64,000 nucleotides of DNA from Lysobacter antibioticus (GCF_001442535.1 NZ_CP013141.1:1686577-1750576); one strand, 5' to 3'; shown: positions 7,422-16,334, counted from the first letter of the stretch. Notes: generated by a model not told the origin, from the letters alone. Program-made: numbers and translations.

Positions 7422-9044
7422 TCAATACGACTTACTGCCCCGCATCGCCAACAACCGATCCGGCGCCGCGAACGAATCGCTGCGCGCGTTCGCCCAGAAC
7501 GACTGGAACACGGCATGCGTCGGGATCTTGCCCAACAAGTCGCCAGGCGCGAGGAAGTTGTACAGCGCGCCGAGCGAACGCACTTCGGTCGGCGAGACGC
7601 GGCGCAGGATGTGCTCGGGCCCGATCTCGGCCGGATGGCTCAAGCCCGCCGCGCACAGCAAATCGCGCAGCGCCTTGAGGGTGTTGTCGTGGAAATGGAA
7701 TACGCGGGTGGCCTTGTCCGGCACGTCGAGCTTGCGCCAGCGGCTCGGGTCCTGGGTCGCGACGCCGGTCGGGCAACGATCGGTGTGGCAACTCTGGGCC
7801 TGGATGCAGCCCAGGGCGAACATGTAGCCGCGCGCCGCGTTGCACCAGTCCGCGCCCATCGCCAGGGTGCGTGCGATGTCGAAGGCGCTGGTGATGCGGC
7901 CGGCCGCGCCGATGCGGATCTTGTCGCGCAGTTCCAGGCCGACCAGGGTGTTGTGGACCAGCATCAAGGCCTCGTGCATCGGCACGCCGACGTGGTCGAT
8001 GAATTCCGCCGGCGCCGCGCCGGTGCCGCCCTCGGCGCCGTCGACGACGATGAAGTCCGGCAATACCCCGGTCTCGTGCATGGCCTTGGCGATGCCGAAC
8101 CATTCCCAGGGATGGCCGATCGCCAGCTTGAAGCCGGTCGGCTTGCCGCCCGACAGTTCGCGCAAGCGGGCGACGAAATGCAGCAGGCCCTGCGGCGAAT
8201 CGAAGGCGGTGTGCGCGGCGGGCGATACGCAGTCCTGGCCCATCGGCACGCCACGCGTGGCCGAGATCTCGGCGCTGACCTTGGCCGCCGGCAACACCCC
8301 GCCGTGGCCCGGCTTGGCGCCCTGTGAGAGCTTGATCTCGATCATCTTGACCTGCGGGTCGCCGGCGTTGGCGGCGAAGCGCTCCTCGTTGAACAGCCCG
8401 CGTTCGTCGCGACAGCCGAAGTAGCCCGAGCCGATCTCCCAGACCAGGTCGCCGCCGTTCTCGCGGTGATACGGCGAGATCGAGCCTTCGCCGGTGTCGT
8501 GATAGAAGCCGCCGAGCTTGGCGCCGCGGTTCAGAGCGCGGATCGCGTTCGCCGACAGCGAGCCGAAGCTCATCGCCGAGATGTTGAACACGCTGGCCGA
8601 GTACGGATGCGCGGTGTTCTCGCCGATGATGATGCGGAAGTCGTGCGAAACGTGCGCGGTCGGCGCCATCGAATGGTTGATCCACTCGTAGTCCAGACCG
8701 TAGACGTCCTGCTGGCTGCCGAACGGGCGCACGTCGTTGACCGACTTGGCGCGCTGGTAAACCAGGGCGCGCTGCTGGCGCGAAAACGGCACTTCGGCGG
8801 TGTCGGCCTCGATGAAATACTGGCGCATCTCCGGGCCGATCGATTCCAGGCCGTAGCGGAAATGCGCCAGCACCGGGTAATTGCGGCGCAGGGTGCTGCG
8901 GGTCTGCAACAAGTCCCAGGTGCCGAGCGCGGCAAGCGCGCCGAACAGACCGACACCCCACAACCAATCGGCATGGTGCAGGAACACCAGCACCGCCGAG
9001 ATCAGGGTCAGGAGCAGGCTGGCGACATAAGCGGCATAACGCAT
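7422..9044 (-). CDS. Membrane-anchored FMN-binding glutamate synthase-like protein
   Basis: A 540-residue protein built from two N-terminal membrane helices (about residues 4-22 and 28-46) and a GltB2-type FMN barrel. Family landmarks include FNISAMSFGSLS, the GTGAAPAEF segment and CIQAQSCHTDRCPTGVATQ, whose three cysteines match the [3Fe-4S] ligands of glutamate synthase. The glutaminase domain of true GltB is absent, so it cannot make glutamate from glutamine by itself. Proteins of this kind are often labelled 'FMN-binding glutamate synthase family', with unknown physiological substrate. It is a single-gene unit flanked by REP palindromes downstream. Confidence 0.9.
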   Translation of the reverse strand: MRYAAYVASLLLTLISAVLVFLHHADWLWGVGLFGALAALGTWDLLQTRSTLRRNYPVLAHFRYGLESIGPEMRQYFIEADTAEVPFSRQQRALVYQRAKSVNDVRPFGSQQDVYGLDYEWINHSMAPTAHVSHDFRIIIGENTAHPYSASVFNISAMSFGSLSANAIRALNRGAKLGGFYHDTGEGSISPYHRENGGDLVWEIGSGYFGCRDERGLFNEERFAANAGDPQVKMIEIKLSQGAKPGHGGVLPAAKVSAEISATRGVPMGQDCVSPAAHTAFDSPQGLLHFVARLRELSGGKPTGFKLAIGHPWEWFGIAKAMHETGVLPDFIVVDGAEGGTGAAPAEFIDHVGVPMHEALMLVHNTLVGLELRDKIRIGAAGRITSAFDIARTLAMGADWCNAARGYMFALGCIQAQSCHTDRCPTGVATQDPSRWRKLDVPDKATRVFHFHDNTLKALRDLLCAAGLSHPAEIGPEHILRRVSPTEVRSLGALYNFLAPGDLLGKIPTHAVFQSFWANARSDSFAAPDRLLAMRGSKSY

Positions 9045-9191
9045 GGCGATCGGATCAGTTCACGAGCTGAGGGCGAGCATACCCCTGCGCGTGTGCAATC
9101 GTTGTACGAGGCCGGGCGGATGAGCGCTTGGCCTAACACGCCGCGCGACCGGCGCCCCCAGACCTGCGGCTCAGGCGCGCCCGGTGCCCGA

Positions 9192-10481
9192 TCAAAGCCG
9201 CGCGTCGACCTCGTTGCGCGGGTACAGGCTCTTGATGTCGTAAAGCAAGGCGCCCGGTCGGCCATAGGCGCGCGCGCCAGCGGCGCCCAGCGCGCGGAAC
9301 TCGTCGTGCGCGACCGCGACCACCACCGCATCGAAGGCCCCGGCCTGCGGCGTGTCGATCATCTCCACGCCGTACTCGCGCCGCGCCTCCTCGGCGTTGG
9401 CCCAGGGATCGTGGATCTGCACCTGGGCCCGGTATTCGCCGAGCTCGCGCGCCAGATCGACCACTCGGGTATTGCGCAAGTCGGCGCAGTTTTCCTTGAA
9501 GGTGATGCCCAGGATCAGGATGCGCGAACCGGCCAGGGCCACGCCGCGCTGGATCATCAGCTTGACGATGTCGGAGGCGATGTGGCTGCCCATGGCGTCG
9601 TTGATGCGCCGGCAGGCCAGCAGGATATCCGGGTAGTAACCCGCGCTCTGCGCCTTCTGGATCAGGTAATACGGGTCCACGCCGATGCAGTGGCCGCCGA
9701 CCAGGCCGGGCCGGAACGGCAGGAAATTCCACTTGCTGCCGGCCGCCTCCAGCACCTCGGTGGTGTCGATGCCGAGCTTCTGGAAGATCAGCGCGAACTC
9801 GTTGATCAAGGCGATGTTGGCGTCGCGCTGGGTGTTCTCGATGACTTTGGCGGCCTCGGCCACGCGCAGGCTCGAGGCCAGGTGGGTGCCGGCCGGAATA
9901 ATGCTGCGGTACAGCGCGTCGACGCGCTCGGCGGTCTGCGGCGTCGAGCCCGAAGTCACCTTGGGAATATCCACCAGGCGGCGCTTGCGGTCGCCGGGAT
10001 TGATGCGCTCGGGGCTGTAGCCGACGAAGAAGTCCTCGTTGAAGCGCAGCGACGAGGCGCGTTCGAGCTCGGGAACGCAGATCTCCTCGGTCGCGCCGGG
10101 GTAGACCGTCGACTCGTAGATCACCGTGTCGCCGGGCTTGAGCATGCCGCCGATGACGCGGCTGGCCTCGATCAGCGGCGTGAAGTCCGGGCGCTTGTGT
10201 TCGTCGATCGGGGTCGGCACCGTGACCACGTAGACATCGCGATCGACCAGATCCTCGGCGCTCGCGGTGAAACGCAGTTGGGTCGATGCGGCGATCTCGT
10301 CGGCGTCGTTCTCGCGGTGGTGGTCTTCGCCGACGCTGAGCTGGGCCACACGCACGGCATTGGTGTCGTAGCCGATGGTGTCGTAGCGCTTACCGAACTC
10401 CAGGGCCAACGGCAGGCCGACGTAGCCCAGACCGATCACGCCGATGCGCGTTTGCGCGATGCTGCCTTCGTACTGCGTCAT
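9192..10481 (-). CDS. Nucleotide-sugar dehydrogenase (WbpA/TviB-type UDP-N-acetylhexosamine 6-dehydrogenase)
   Basis: It would oxidise the C6 hydroxyl of a UDP-sugar to the uronic acid with two NAD, feeding exopolysaccharide or O-antigen synthesis. The 429-residue protein has the NAD fold GVIGLGYVGLPLA (G17-x-G-x2-G22), the central helical domain and the catalytic loop GGHCIGVDPYYL with Cys265. The third domain has LILGITFKENCADLRNT. Wording is closest to TviB/WbpA (UDP-GlcNAc or GalNAc 6-dehydrogenase) rather than UDP-glucose dehydrogenase. The start at 10481 has AGGGCAGGG upstream; an in-frame extension to 10895 looks non-coding. No other sugar gene is adjacent, which is unusual. Confidence 0.88.
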   Translation of the reverse strand: MTQYEGSIAQTRIGVIGLGYVGLPLALEFGKRYDTIGYDTNAVRVAQLSVGEDHHRENDADEIAASTQLRFTASAEDLVDRDVYVVTVPTPIDEHKRPDFTPLIEASRVIGGMLKPGDTVIYESTVYPGATEEICVPELERASSLRFNEDFFVGYSPERINPGDRKRRLVDIPKVTSGSTPQTAERVDALYRSIIPAGTHLASSLRVAEAAKVIENTQRDANIALINEFALIFQKLGIDTTEVLEAAGSKWNFLPFRPGLVGGHCIGVDPYYLIQKAQSAGYYPDILLACRRINDAMGSHIASDIVKLMIQRGVALAGSRILILGITFKENCADLRNTRVVDLARELGEYRAQVQIHDPWANAEEARREYGVEMIDTPQAGAFDAVVVAVAHDEFRALGAAGARAYGRPGALLYDIKSLYPRNEVDARL

Positions 10482-10633
10482 GCCCTGCCCTAGGTTCGCC
10501 GCCGTGGTGGCGGTCCGGTCCTGGATTCTAGAGACCCGCTTTCCGGACTGGCAAACCGGTGCGCTCGGTCGCGTTCCCGGGCGCGGGGAAAAACGCCCGG
10601 ATCGCTCCGCCCATGGGCCCAGGGCGACTTCGG

Positions 10634-10948
10634 CTAAGGCGCCGGCCCTTCCTGCGCGATCAGGCCGAACGGCGCCAGCGCCGCGCGCAGATAGGCCTGC
10701 GCCTCGCCCGCGCTGGAATGCAGGCTGTCGATGCGCTCGCCGCGGTACTGGATCACGATCTCGCTGCCGTCGGCGCGGTGTTCCCAGATCGAGTGGTCCT
10801 GGCTGAAGTTCATGTACTGCCAAACGCCCTCGGCCTCGGACAGTCCGCTCCAGATCGCCTCCGACAGCGCCCGGTGCGCGTCGAAACCGGCCCAACCCGG
10901 GCCCGGCGTCCAGCGTGTCCAGATCATCGGCGCGCGTTCCCCGCTCAT
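10634..10948 (-). CDS. Small conserved-looking protein translationally coupled to the diguanylate cyclase
   Basis: A 104-residue soluble protein without a recognised family. It is rich in Trp and Glu (MIWTRWTPGPGWAGF, GVWQYMNFSQDHSIWEH) and has a strand-rich centre ending IVIQYRGERIDSL. The ATG at 10948 lies one base after the TGA of the GGDEF gene (TGAGATG), so ribosomes finishing the cyclase would restart here. The strict coupling suggests the two act together, for example as a regulator or partner of the cyclase, but the sequence does not say how. Confidence 0.7.
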   Translation of the reverse strand: MSGERAPMIWTRWTPGPGWAGFDAHRALSEAIWSGLSEAEGVWQYMNFSQDHSIWEHRADGSEIVIQYRGERIDSLHSSAGEAQAYLRAALAPFGLIAQEGPAP

Positions 10949-10949
10949 C

Positions 10950-12017
10950 TCAATCCTCGGCGACCGCGACCGCGTTGCGCCCGAGCTGCTTGGCGCGATA
11001 CAGCGCGGTATCGGTATGGCGCATCCACATGGCCGCGCTGATGGTCTTCGGCCCGGTCGTCGCGACGCCGATGCTGACCGTACAGCGCAAGGCCGGCGCT
11101 TCGTCGAAGCGCGCATCCTCGACCGCGTTGCGTATCCGTTCGGCGATCGCCACCGCCGCATCGAGGCCGGTGTCCATGAGGATAAGGGCGAATTCGTCGC
11201 CGCCGATGCGGCTGGCGGTGTCGGTCAGGCGCACCACCTCGTGCAGCGTGCCGGCGACCCGGCGCAGCACCGCGTCGCCGACCAGGTGGCCGTGGAAATC
11301 GTTGATCTCCTTGAAGCGGTCGATGTCGATCAGGATCAAGGCCGCGCCCTTCGAGGAGCGCGCGCAGTAGGTCATGGTCGCGGTGGCCGAATCGTCCCAA
11401 TGCAGGCGGTTCTGCAGGCCGGTCAGCGGGTCGGTGCGGCTGAGCTGGTCGAGCTGTTTGTTCTGGCGCACGACCTTGCGCGCCAGGCCGTAGGCGGCGC
11501 TGCTGATCGCCATCGGATAGACGAACATGAAAGGCAGGCTGGCCAGGATCACCGGCATCGAGCTGTCCGGCGCGAACGCAAAGCCCAACAGCGCCCACAC
11601 CGTGGCGCAGGTCAGGGCCTGCGCGGTCGCGGTGCGCGCGAAGAAACGCCAGCCGCCGACGCTGATCTTGTCGGCCGACAGCATCACCGCGAGCAGCGCG
11701 CTCGGCACGACGTTGAAATGCATGACCGCGATCCAGATCCCGCCGAGGGCCGAATCGATCACCAGGTTGCGGTACTCGGCGTATTCGGGGTCGACGCTGC
11801 GCGAGGCGAGCAGATAGGCCAGAGGCGGCCACAGATAACCGTTGGCGAACAGCAGCGCCCAGACCCAGGCACTGGCATCGTGTTCGTACAAGACCCCCGC
11901 AACGGCGAAGAACCCCGTCCCCAGGCCGAGGGTACGCATCTGGTAGATGCGGCGCACGAACCGCAGATGTTCGGTCGCTCGAACCGGGTCGAATGAGGTG
12001 TCGGCAATTCCAGTCAC
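10950..12017 (-). CDS. MASE2-type membrane diguanylate cyclase (GGDEF)
   Basis: It makes the second messenger c-di-GMP from two GTP. The 355-residue protein starts with a membrane sensor region of paired hydrophobic helices (about residues 30-180) resembling MASE2, as in E. coli DgcC/AdrA. A short linker and a GGDEF domain follow (SRTDPLTGLQNR near 193-204, DIDRFKEIND, IGGDEFALI with GGDEF at 272-276). The inhibitory I-site RLTD (R263-D266) sits exactly five residues ahead, so product inhibition should be intact. There is no EAL domain. It is followed by a coupled 104-residue gene. Confidence 0.9.
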   Translation of the reverse strand: MTGIADTSFDPVRATEHLRFVRRIYQMRTLGLGTGFFAVAGVLYEHDASAWVWALLFANGYLWPPLAYLLASRSVDPEYAEYRNLVIDSALGGIWIAVMHFNVVPSALLAVMLSADKISVGGWRFFARTATAQALTCATVWALLGFAFAPDSSMPVILASLPFMFVYPMAISSAAYGLARKVVRQNKQLDQLSRTDPLTGLQNRLHWDDSATATMTYCARSSKGAALILIDIDRFKEINDFHGHLVGDAVLRRVAGTLHEVVRLTDTASRIGGDEFALILMDTGLDAAVAIAERIRNAVEDARFDEAPALRCTVSIGVATTGPKTISAAMWMRHTDTALYRAKQLGRNAVAVAED

Positions 12018-12313
12018 GCACGCTCCCAGCGGCCTGGATCATCGAGACGAGTACCGCCCGGGGGTTGCGGCGGCTACCAGCATACCCTGCTCGCCCGGCC
12101 CTGAATGCGCAAGCGGGCCGCCGCGGACGGAATCCGATGACCGGCGCCAGGACCGTGGCCAGCCGGGGCCCAGGGGCCGCCGGCACGCCCCGGCTCGCCT
12201 CCGGCCGCCTGGCCGCGCCGACAGCGCGGATTGAACGTTCCGTACACGAAAGACTAACGCCGGGATCGGGCAAGATTCGCCCCACAGGGGGTTCCCAGAG
12301 CGGAGCCTGTGTG

Positions 12314-12661
12314 ATGACGAGCACCCTGCAAGGCCGCCCCGCCCCGACCACGCCCGGCTTGAGCTACTGGGCGAGTCAGTTCCGCAGCGCCGGTTTCTAT
12401 CGCGACGGCCTGCGTTTCAGCGATTACGCACCTGCGTTCTACGTCGGCATCGCCGCCCACCTCGAACACCCGGACCGCGACTTCGACGATCCCCGCCTGG
12501 ACCTGAGGGCGCGCTACCAACGCATCCGTCTCGGTTCGGTATTGAACTGGGAACAGGCCGAAGACGCGGCGCGGTCGGCGTGGCAGCGCGCGAAAGAGAA
12601 CGCCGAGGCCGCGCAGGCGCAAATCGGACGCCGCGTGGCGCAACTGACCGCGCATCCCTGA
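12314..12661 (+). CDS. Hypothetical protein, 115 residues
   Basis: A soluble protein with an aromatic, charged centre (LSYWASQFRSAGFYRDGLRF, YAPAFYVGIAAHLEHPDRDF) and a C-terminal Ala/Glu-rich helix (SAWQRAKENAEAAQAQIG). I do not recognise the family. The ATG at 12314 has GGAG ten bases upstream and the reading frame keeps the codon bias of its neighbours, which supports coding. It is divergent from the cyclase gene and convergent with the SnoaL-like gene. Confidence 0.65.
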   Translation: MTSTLQGRPAPTTPGLSYWASQFRSAGFYRDGLRFSDYAPAFYVGIAAHLEHPDRDFDDPRLDLRARYQRIRLGSVLNWEQAEDAARSAWQRAKENAEAAQAQIGRRVAQLTAHP

Positions 12662-12756
12662 GCGAAACGCTTCTCGACACCTTTCCCCGGAGCGCCCTGC
12701 GCGCTCCGGCGCTCGCGTTCGCGTGCGCATTCGACGCCCGTCGCCGCAACAGGCGA

Positions 12757-13146
12757 TCAGGCGGCGTCGAGTTCGTAATGAAACACCTTCGAGATGATCT
12801 GCCAGCGGCCGTGGAGCTTGATCAGGGTCAGCAGGTCGGTGAAACGTTTCGGCGGAATCGTGCATTCGACCCGCGCGAACGCGGTCACCGGGCCGGCGAA
12901 TTCGACCGAGACGACTTTATCCTCGCGTGCAGCGCCTTGGCTGGCCGGCGATGCGCGTTGCTCGACGACCGCCCAATACGCCTCCATGTCGAGCTTCAGC
13001 AGACTGCCGTCGGTCGCGCAGACGTAATGCGCCTGCGGATGCATGGCGCGGCGCAATCGGGCGGTGTCGCTGTGGTACAGGCCATCGAAATAATCCGCCA
13101 GGGTGGCGATGACCGCGTCGTAATCGTGGCTGTGGGTGGCGCTCAT
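12757..13146 (-). CDS. NTF2/SnoaL-like protein (putative lumazine-binding family)
   Basis: A 129-residue single-domain cone-fold protein. The layout is a helical N-terminus (IATLADYFDGLYHSDTARLRRAMHPQAHYV) followed by beta strands ending FTDLLTLIKLHGRWQIISKVFHYEL, typical of the putative lumazine-binding/SnoaL-like group. Such domains bind small hydrophobic ligands or act as isomerases, and the exact role cannot be read from sequence. It lies downstream of the folK-like/folM-like pair on the same strand, 140 bases away, so a pterin link is possible but unproven. Confidence 0.8.
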   Translation of the reverse strand: MSATHSHDYDAVIATLADYFDGLYHSDTARLRRAMHPQAHYVCATDGSLLKLDMEAYWAVVEQRASPASQGAAREDKVVSVEFAGPVTAFARVECTIPPKRFTDLLTLIKLHGRWQIISKVFHYELDAA

Positions 13147-13286
13147 GCGGTCTTCCCTGGCGAGTAGGCGATGGCAATGCGCCGATTATGGGCAGCGCCC
13201 GGCGCCGCCACGAGCGCATCGATGGACCGGCCTGTCGCGCCCTTGCAACGCCGGCCGGCGCAGGCTGCGCTCGGCGTTCGCCGCGC

Positions 13287-13988
13287 TCAGAGTTTGAAGC
13301 GGCCGCCGTCGATGCGCAGGATTTCGCCGGTGCTGTAGCTGGCGTCGCGCAGATACAGCACGGCCTCGACCACGGCCTCGACCGTGCCGATACGACCGAG
13401 CACGGTGCGCGCGGCGATCGCGTCTTCCTGTTCGGCGCGTTCGGCCGGGTCGCGCGCCGACGGCAGCACCGTGCCCGGGGCGACCGCATTGACACGGGTC
13501 GGCGCGAGTTCGGCGGCGAGCGCACGCACCATGCCGGCACCGGCCGCGCGGCTGACCTGATAGGCCGCATGACCGGCGAAGGAGCGATCGAGATAGGTGT
13601 CGAGCATCACCACCACCGAGCGCAGCGGCTGCCGTTGGTGCAGGCCGATCACCAGCTCCCAGGGCGCGATCAGGTTGACCCGCAGATGCCGCTCCAGGCG
13701 CTCGCGCTCCTCGTCGGTATCGCCGGCACCGAGGTCGCCCCAGGCATGGCCGCGCTCGAACAGTGAGGCATTGAGGACCAGGTCGGTCACCTCCACCGGC
13801 GGCAAGGCCTGCAGCGGCTCGACCATGTCCCAGCTCCATTCATGCACCGGCGCCGAGTACGGCGCCGGCGTCGAAGCGGCGCGGCGGCGATGGGCGACGA
13901 CCTGCTCGCCGCGTTGCAGGCAGGCTTCGACGATGGCCCGGCCGATGCGTTGCGAAGCGCCGGTAACGAGAGTGACGCGTTCGGACAT
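13287..13988 (-). CDS. folM: FolM/pteridine-reductase-like SDR with Arg in place of the catalytic Lys
   Basis: A 233-residue short-chain reductase likely acting on dihydromonapterin or dihydrobiopterin. The cofactor loop TGASQRIG (10-16) has the TGx3RxG form characteristic of pteridine reductases rather than TGx3GxG. As in FolM, the usual catalytic serine region is replaced by an acidic one (VVMLDTYLDRS). The active-site Tyr is present (Y143), but the YxxxK lysine is Arg147 (AAYQVSR), an unusual change. The ATG overlaps the TGA of the folK-like gene (TGATG), giving tight translational coupling and supporting the pterin assignment. Confidence 0.75.
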   Translation of the reverse strand: MSERVTLVTGASQRIGRAIVEACLQRGEQVVAHRRRAASTPAPYSAPVHEWSWDMVEPLQALPPVEVTDLVLNASLFERGHAWGDLGAGDTDEERERLERHLRVNLIAPWELVIGLHQRQPLRSVVVMLDTYLDRSFAGHAAYQVSRAAGAGMVRALAAELAPTRVNAVAPGTVLPSARDPAERAEQEDAIAARTVLGRIGTVEAVVEAVLYLRDASYSTGEILRIDGGRFKL

Positions 13989-14557
13989 CAGCTGGCCTCC
14001 TTGGCGGCAACGGCTGGCGTAGCGGCCTGAGCGTGCAGGAAGCGTTCGACGAAATCCGCTCCGGCCAGGGGATAGAAACCCATCGCATTGTGTTCGGGGC
14101 GGAAGCCGCGCTGCAAGGCGACGGCGTCGAGCGCCTTACGCAGCAGCGGCAATGTCAGTTGATGCAGACCATGGAACAGGTAGGGCCGGGCCGGGTCGTA
14201 ACGATCCTGCCACTGCACCTCGCCGTCGATCCTGCCGACCAGGTCGATATCCAGGGGCACCGGCAGGACGCGTTGCGGATCGCGCTCGCGTCCGAACGCG
14301 GCCTCGATCTGTTTGAAACGACGCTCCATGGTTTCGACCGACCAACGCGGCGCGACCTTCATCGCCAACATCAGGTTGACCGTGGCGCCGCCGCGATGGA
14401 CGCGATGGCGGTCGCCGTACAGCTCCGAGCAGGCGCATAAGGCGCTCGGGTCGGCGGTACCGTCGAACTCGCTCAGCAGCTGCGCCGCCGACAGCAGCAG
14501 ATTCTCGATACGCGGGCCGTCGCTGGCCCCCAGGCAGATCAGGGCGGTCCAGCTCAT
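13988..14557 (-). CDS. folK: Divergent HPPK (FolK-like pterin pyrophosphokinase)
   Basis: HPPK transfers pyrophosphate from ATP to 6-hydroxymethyl-dihydropterin in folate synthesis. The 189-residue product opens with the family form SWTALICLGASDGPRIENLL and keeps FKQIEAAFGRERDPQR plus the magnesium-binding D103-I-D105. A C-terminal HQLTLPLLRKALDAVALQRGF replaces the usual short end. Several family residues differ, and GASDG replaces the common GSNIG or GSNLG, so it may be a specialised paralogue. The start at 14557 lacks a clear ribosome site; the in-frame extension to 14710 looks non-coding. It is the first gene of a two-gene unit with the folM-like gene. Confidence 0.72.
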   Translation of the reverse strand: MSWTALICLGASDGPRIENLLLSAAQLLSEFDGTADPSALCACSELYGDRHRVHRGGATVNLMLAMKVAPRWSVETMERRFKQIEAAFGRERDPQRVLPVPLDIDLVGRIDGEVQWQDRYDPARPYLFHGLHQLTLPLLRKALDAVALQRGFRPEHNAMGFYPLAGADFVERFLHAQAATPAVAAKEAS

Positions 14558-14847
14558 AAAGCGCAAACGGCCACGGCCGACGCGGCCGGGCACGGCATCG
14601 ATGCGACGGACTGCGACAGGGCCGCAAGGATGCGACGTGTAAGGAACAGGTGCGGCAAGGGCCGGCCAGAATCGATCGCCATCTCGTCTACTCCTCGGCG
14701 CTGCGTCCAATCGACGGCGGGCGGAGCGTCGGCGACGAGGCGTACCTGCCGCAAAGCTCCGATCGCGATGATCGGCATTCTAGCCAGCTGGCGGCGGTTT
14801 TCCCTATTCCGGGCTTGCCACGGCGTGAAAACGAGACTGCCTAGGCC

Positions 14848-15122
14848 GCTCCCGGGTAGTAGCGACGCAAGTCGCGACCGTGATCTTCCGGCCCAGGCAC
14901 CTCCGCGGCCGCCCGCAATGCCGCGGTCGTGGCTCGCGCCGCTCCTACTCCGCGGTTGCGGTCACATCACCACAGTCCGACACCGCTCCCGGGTAGGAGC
15001 GACGCGAGTCGCGACCGTGATCCTCCGGCCGAGGTACATCCGCGGCCGCCCGCATTGCCGCGGTCGCGGCTCGCGCCGCTCCTGCCCCCGGGCTTGCGAT
15101 CACATCGCCGCAGTCCGATACC
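14848..15122. repeat. Direct tandem duplication of a 137-138-bp unit carrying REP palindromes
   Basis: Unit 1 (14848-14984) and unit 2 (14985-15122) each start GCTCCCGGGTAG and end near CAGTCCGA(C/T)ACC. Each holds a TAGGAGCGACGCGAGTCGCGACC-type palindrome and an inverted GTCGCGGCTCGCGCCGCTCC copy. The units differ at several bases, so the duplication is not recent. The unit ends four bases before the epimerase stop codon. Confidence 0.88.
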
Positions 15123-15125
15123 GTC

Positions 15126-16109
15126 TCAGGCCACCGGGTACGGCATGCCCTCGAACACGCGGTCGTGATAACCCTTCACGCCGACCTCGTGGGCCAGCGC
15201 GCTGCGGAAATCCATGCCGGCGCGCAGGCAATCGAGTACGTAGGCGAAACCGTAGCGCGGCTCCCAACCGAGATCGCGGCGGGCCGCCTCGTTGACGTAG
15301 ACCCGATCCAACTGCGGAAACAAGCGCCAGCCCTTAGCCGCATACAGCTCGCGGCAATCCGGGAACAACCGCTCCACCACCGCGACGGCGTCCTCGCGCA
15401 AGGCGAGCAGATCCTCATGGCCGAACGGCGCGGTCGCCGAAACGATGTAACGGCCGAAGCCCAAGGCCGGCGCGCGTTCGACCGCACGCAGGTGCGCGTC
15501 GACGATGTCCTCGATATCGGCGCGCCGATACAGCAGCTCGTTGGCCTGGACGTTGGCCGGCTGGTAGACGTCGCGCACCGAGGCGTCGTCATCGTCCTCG
15601 GGAAAGAAGCGCGAGGTCCGCAACACCAGCACCGGTAATTCGTGCTTGCGATGAAACAGCTCGCACAGGCCTTCGGCGGCGATCTTGGTGGTGCCGTAGA
15701 TGTTCTTGGGCACCGGCGTCACCGCCTCGGTAATCCAGGTCGCCGGACCGCCGGGCACCGGTTTCAAGGCCGCACCGAAGGCGCTGGTGGTGCTGGTGAA
15801 GACGAAGGACTCGACCCCTGCCGCGACCGCTTCCTCAAGCAGCACCAAGGTACCGGTGACGTTGGTGTCGATGAAATCCTGGTAACTGTGGGTCGCGACG
15901 TGCGGCTTGTGCAGGGTGGCGCTATGCACCACCGCCCGCACCCCTTGCATGGCGCGCCGGACGAAACCGCGATCGGCGATCGAACCGACCTGGCCGGTGA
16001 ACGCCGAGGCCTTGATGTCGATGCCGACGGCGTCGCGCGATTGCGCGCGCAGACGGCGCATCAGGCCTTCGCCGAGGTGGCCGGCACTGCCGGTGACGAG
16101 GATGGACAT
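15126..16109 (-). CDS. NAD-dependent epimerase/dehydratase (extended SDR)
   Basis: A 327-residue extended SDR acting on an unidentified nucleotide sugar or similar substrate. The NAD loop is TGSAGHLGEGL (7-17), the catalytic pair is in IYGTTKIAAE (YxxxK), and VLRTSRFFPEDDD follows as in sugar epimerases and reductases. Unusually for a sugar enzyme, no glycosyltransferase or polymer gene is nearby. It is preceded by 225 bases of non-coding DNA and followed almost directly by the tandem repeat at 14848-15122. Substrate cannot be assigned. Confidence 0.88.
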   Translation of the reverse strand: MSILVTGSAGHLGEGLMRRLRAQSRDAVGIDIKASAFTGQVGSIADRGFVRRAMQGVRAVVHSATLHKPHVATHSYQDFIDTNVTGTLVLLEEAVAAGVESFVFTSTTSAFGAALKPVPGGPATWITEAVTPVPKNIYGTTKIAAEGLCELFHRKHELPVLVLRTSRFFPEDDDDASVRDVYQPANVQANELLYRRADIEDIVDAHLRAVERAPALGFGRYIVSATAPFGHEDLLALREDAVAVVERLFPDCRELYAAKGWRLFPQLDRVYVNEAARRDLGWEPRYGFAYVLDCLRAGMDFRSALAHEVGVKGYHDRVFEGMPYPVA

Positions 16110-16265
16110 CGAAACGGACTCCTGGCGACGCGCGCGCCCGCCGCCGCGACAGCGGCCCGGGGGTTGGATGGATGCGCAAAGCCTAGCAAGGCCGCGAATC
16201 CGGCGCCATGCGCAGCGTGCCGGGCCTGTGCGATGGCATCGAGCGAGATCGCCGCGATAAGCGGT

Positions 16266-16297
16266 AACGCCGGCGCCGCGAGTGCGGCGCCGGCGTT
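16266..16297. other. Perfect 14-bp stem-loop after the beta-helix gene
   Basis: AACGCCGGCGCCGC (16266-16279) pairs with GCGGCGCCGGCGTT (16284-16297) around GAGT. It sits 37 bases beyond the stop of the minus-strand beta-helix gene but lacks a U-run, so it may be a weak terminator or an RNA-stabilising hairpin. Confidence 0.5.
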
Positions 16298-16334
16298 TGT
16301 GTATCGGCTTACAGCAGCGATTTACCGCCGAGGT

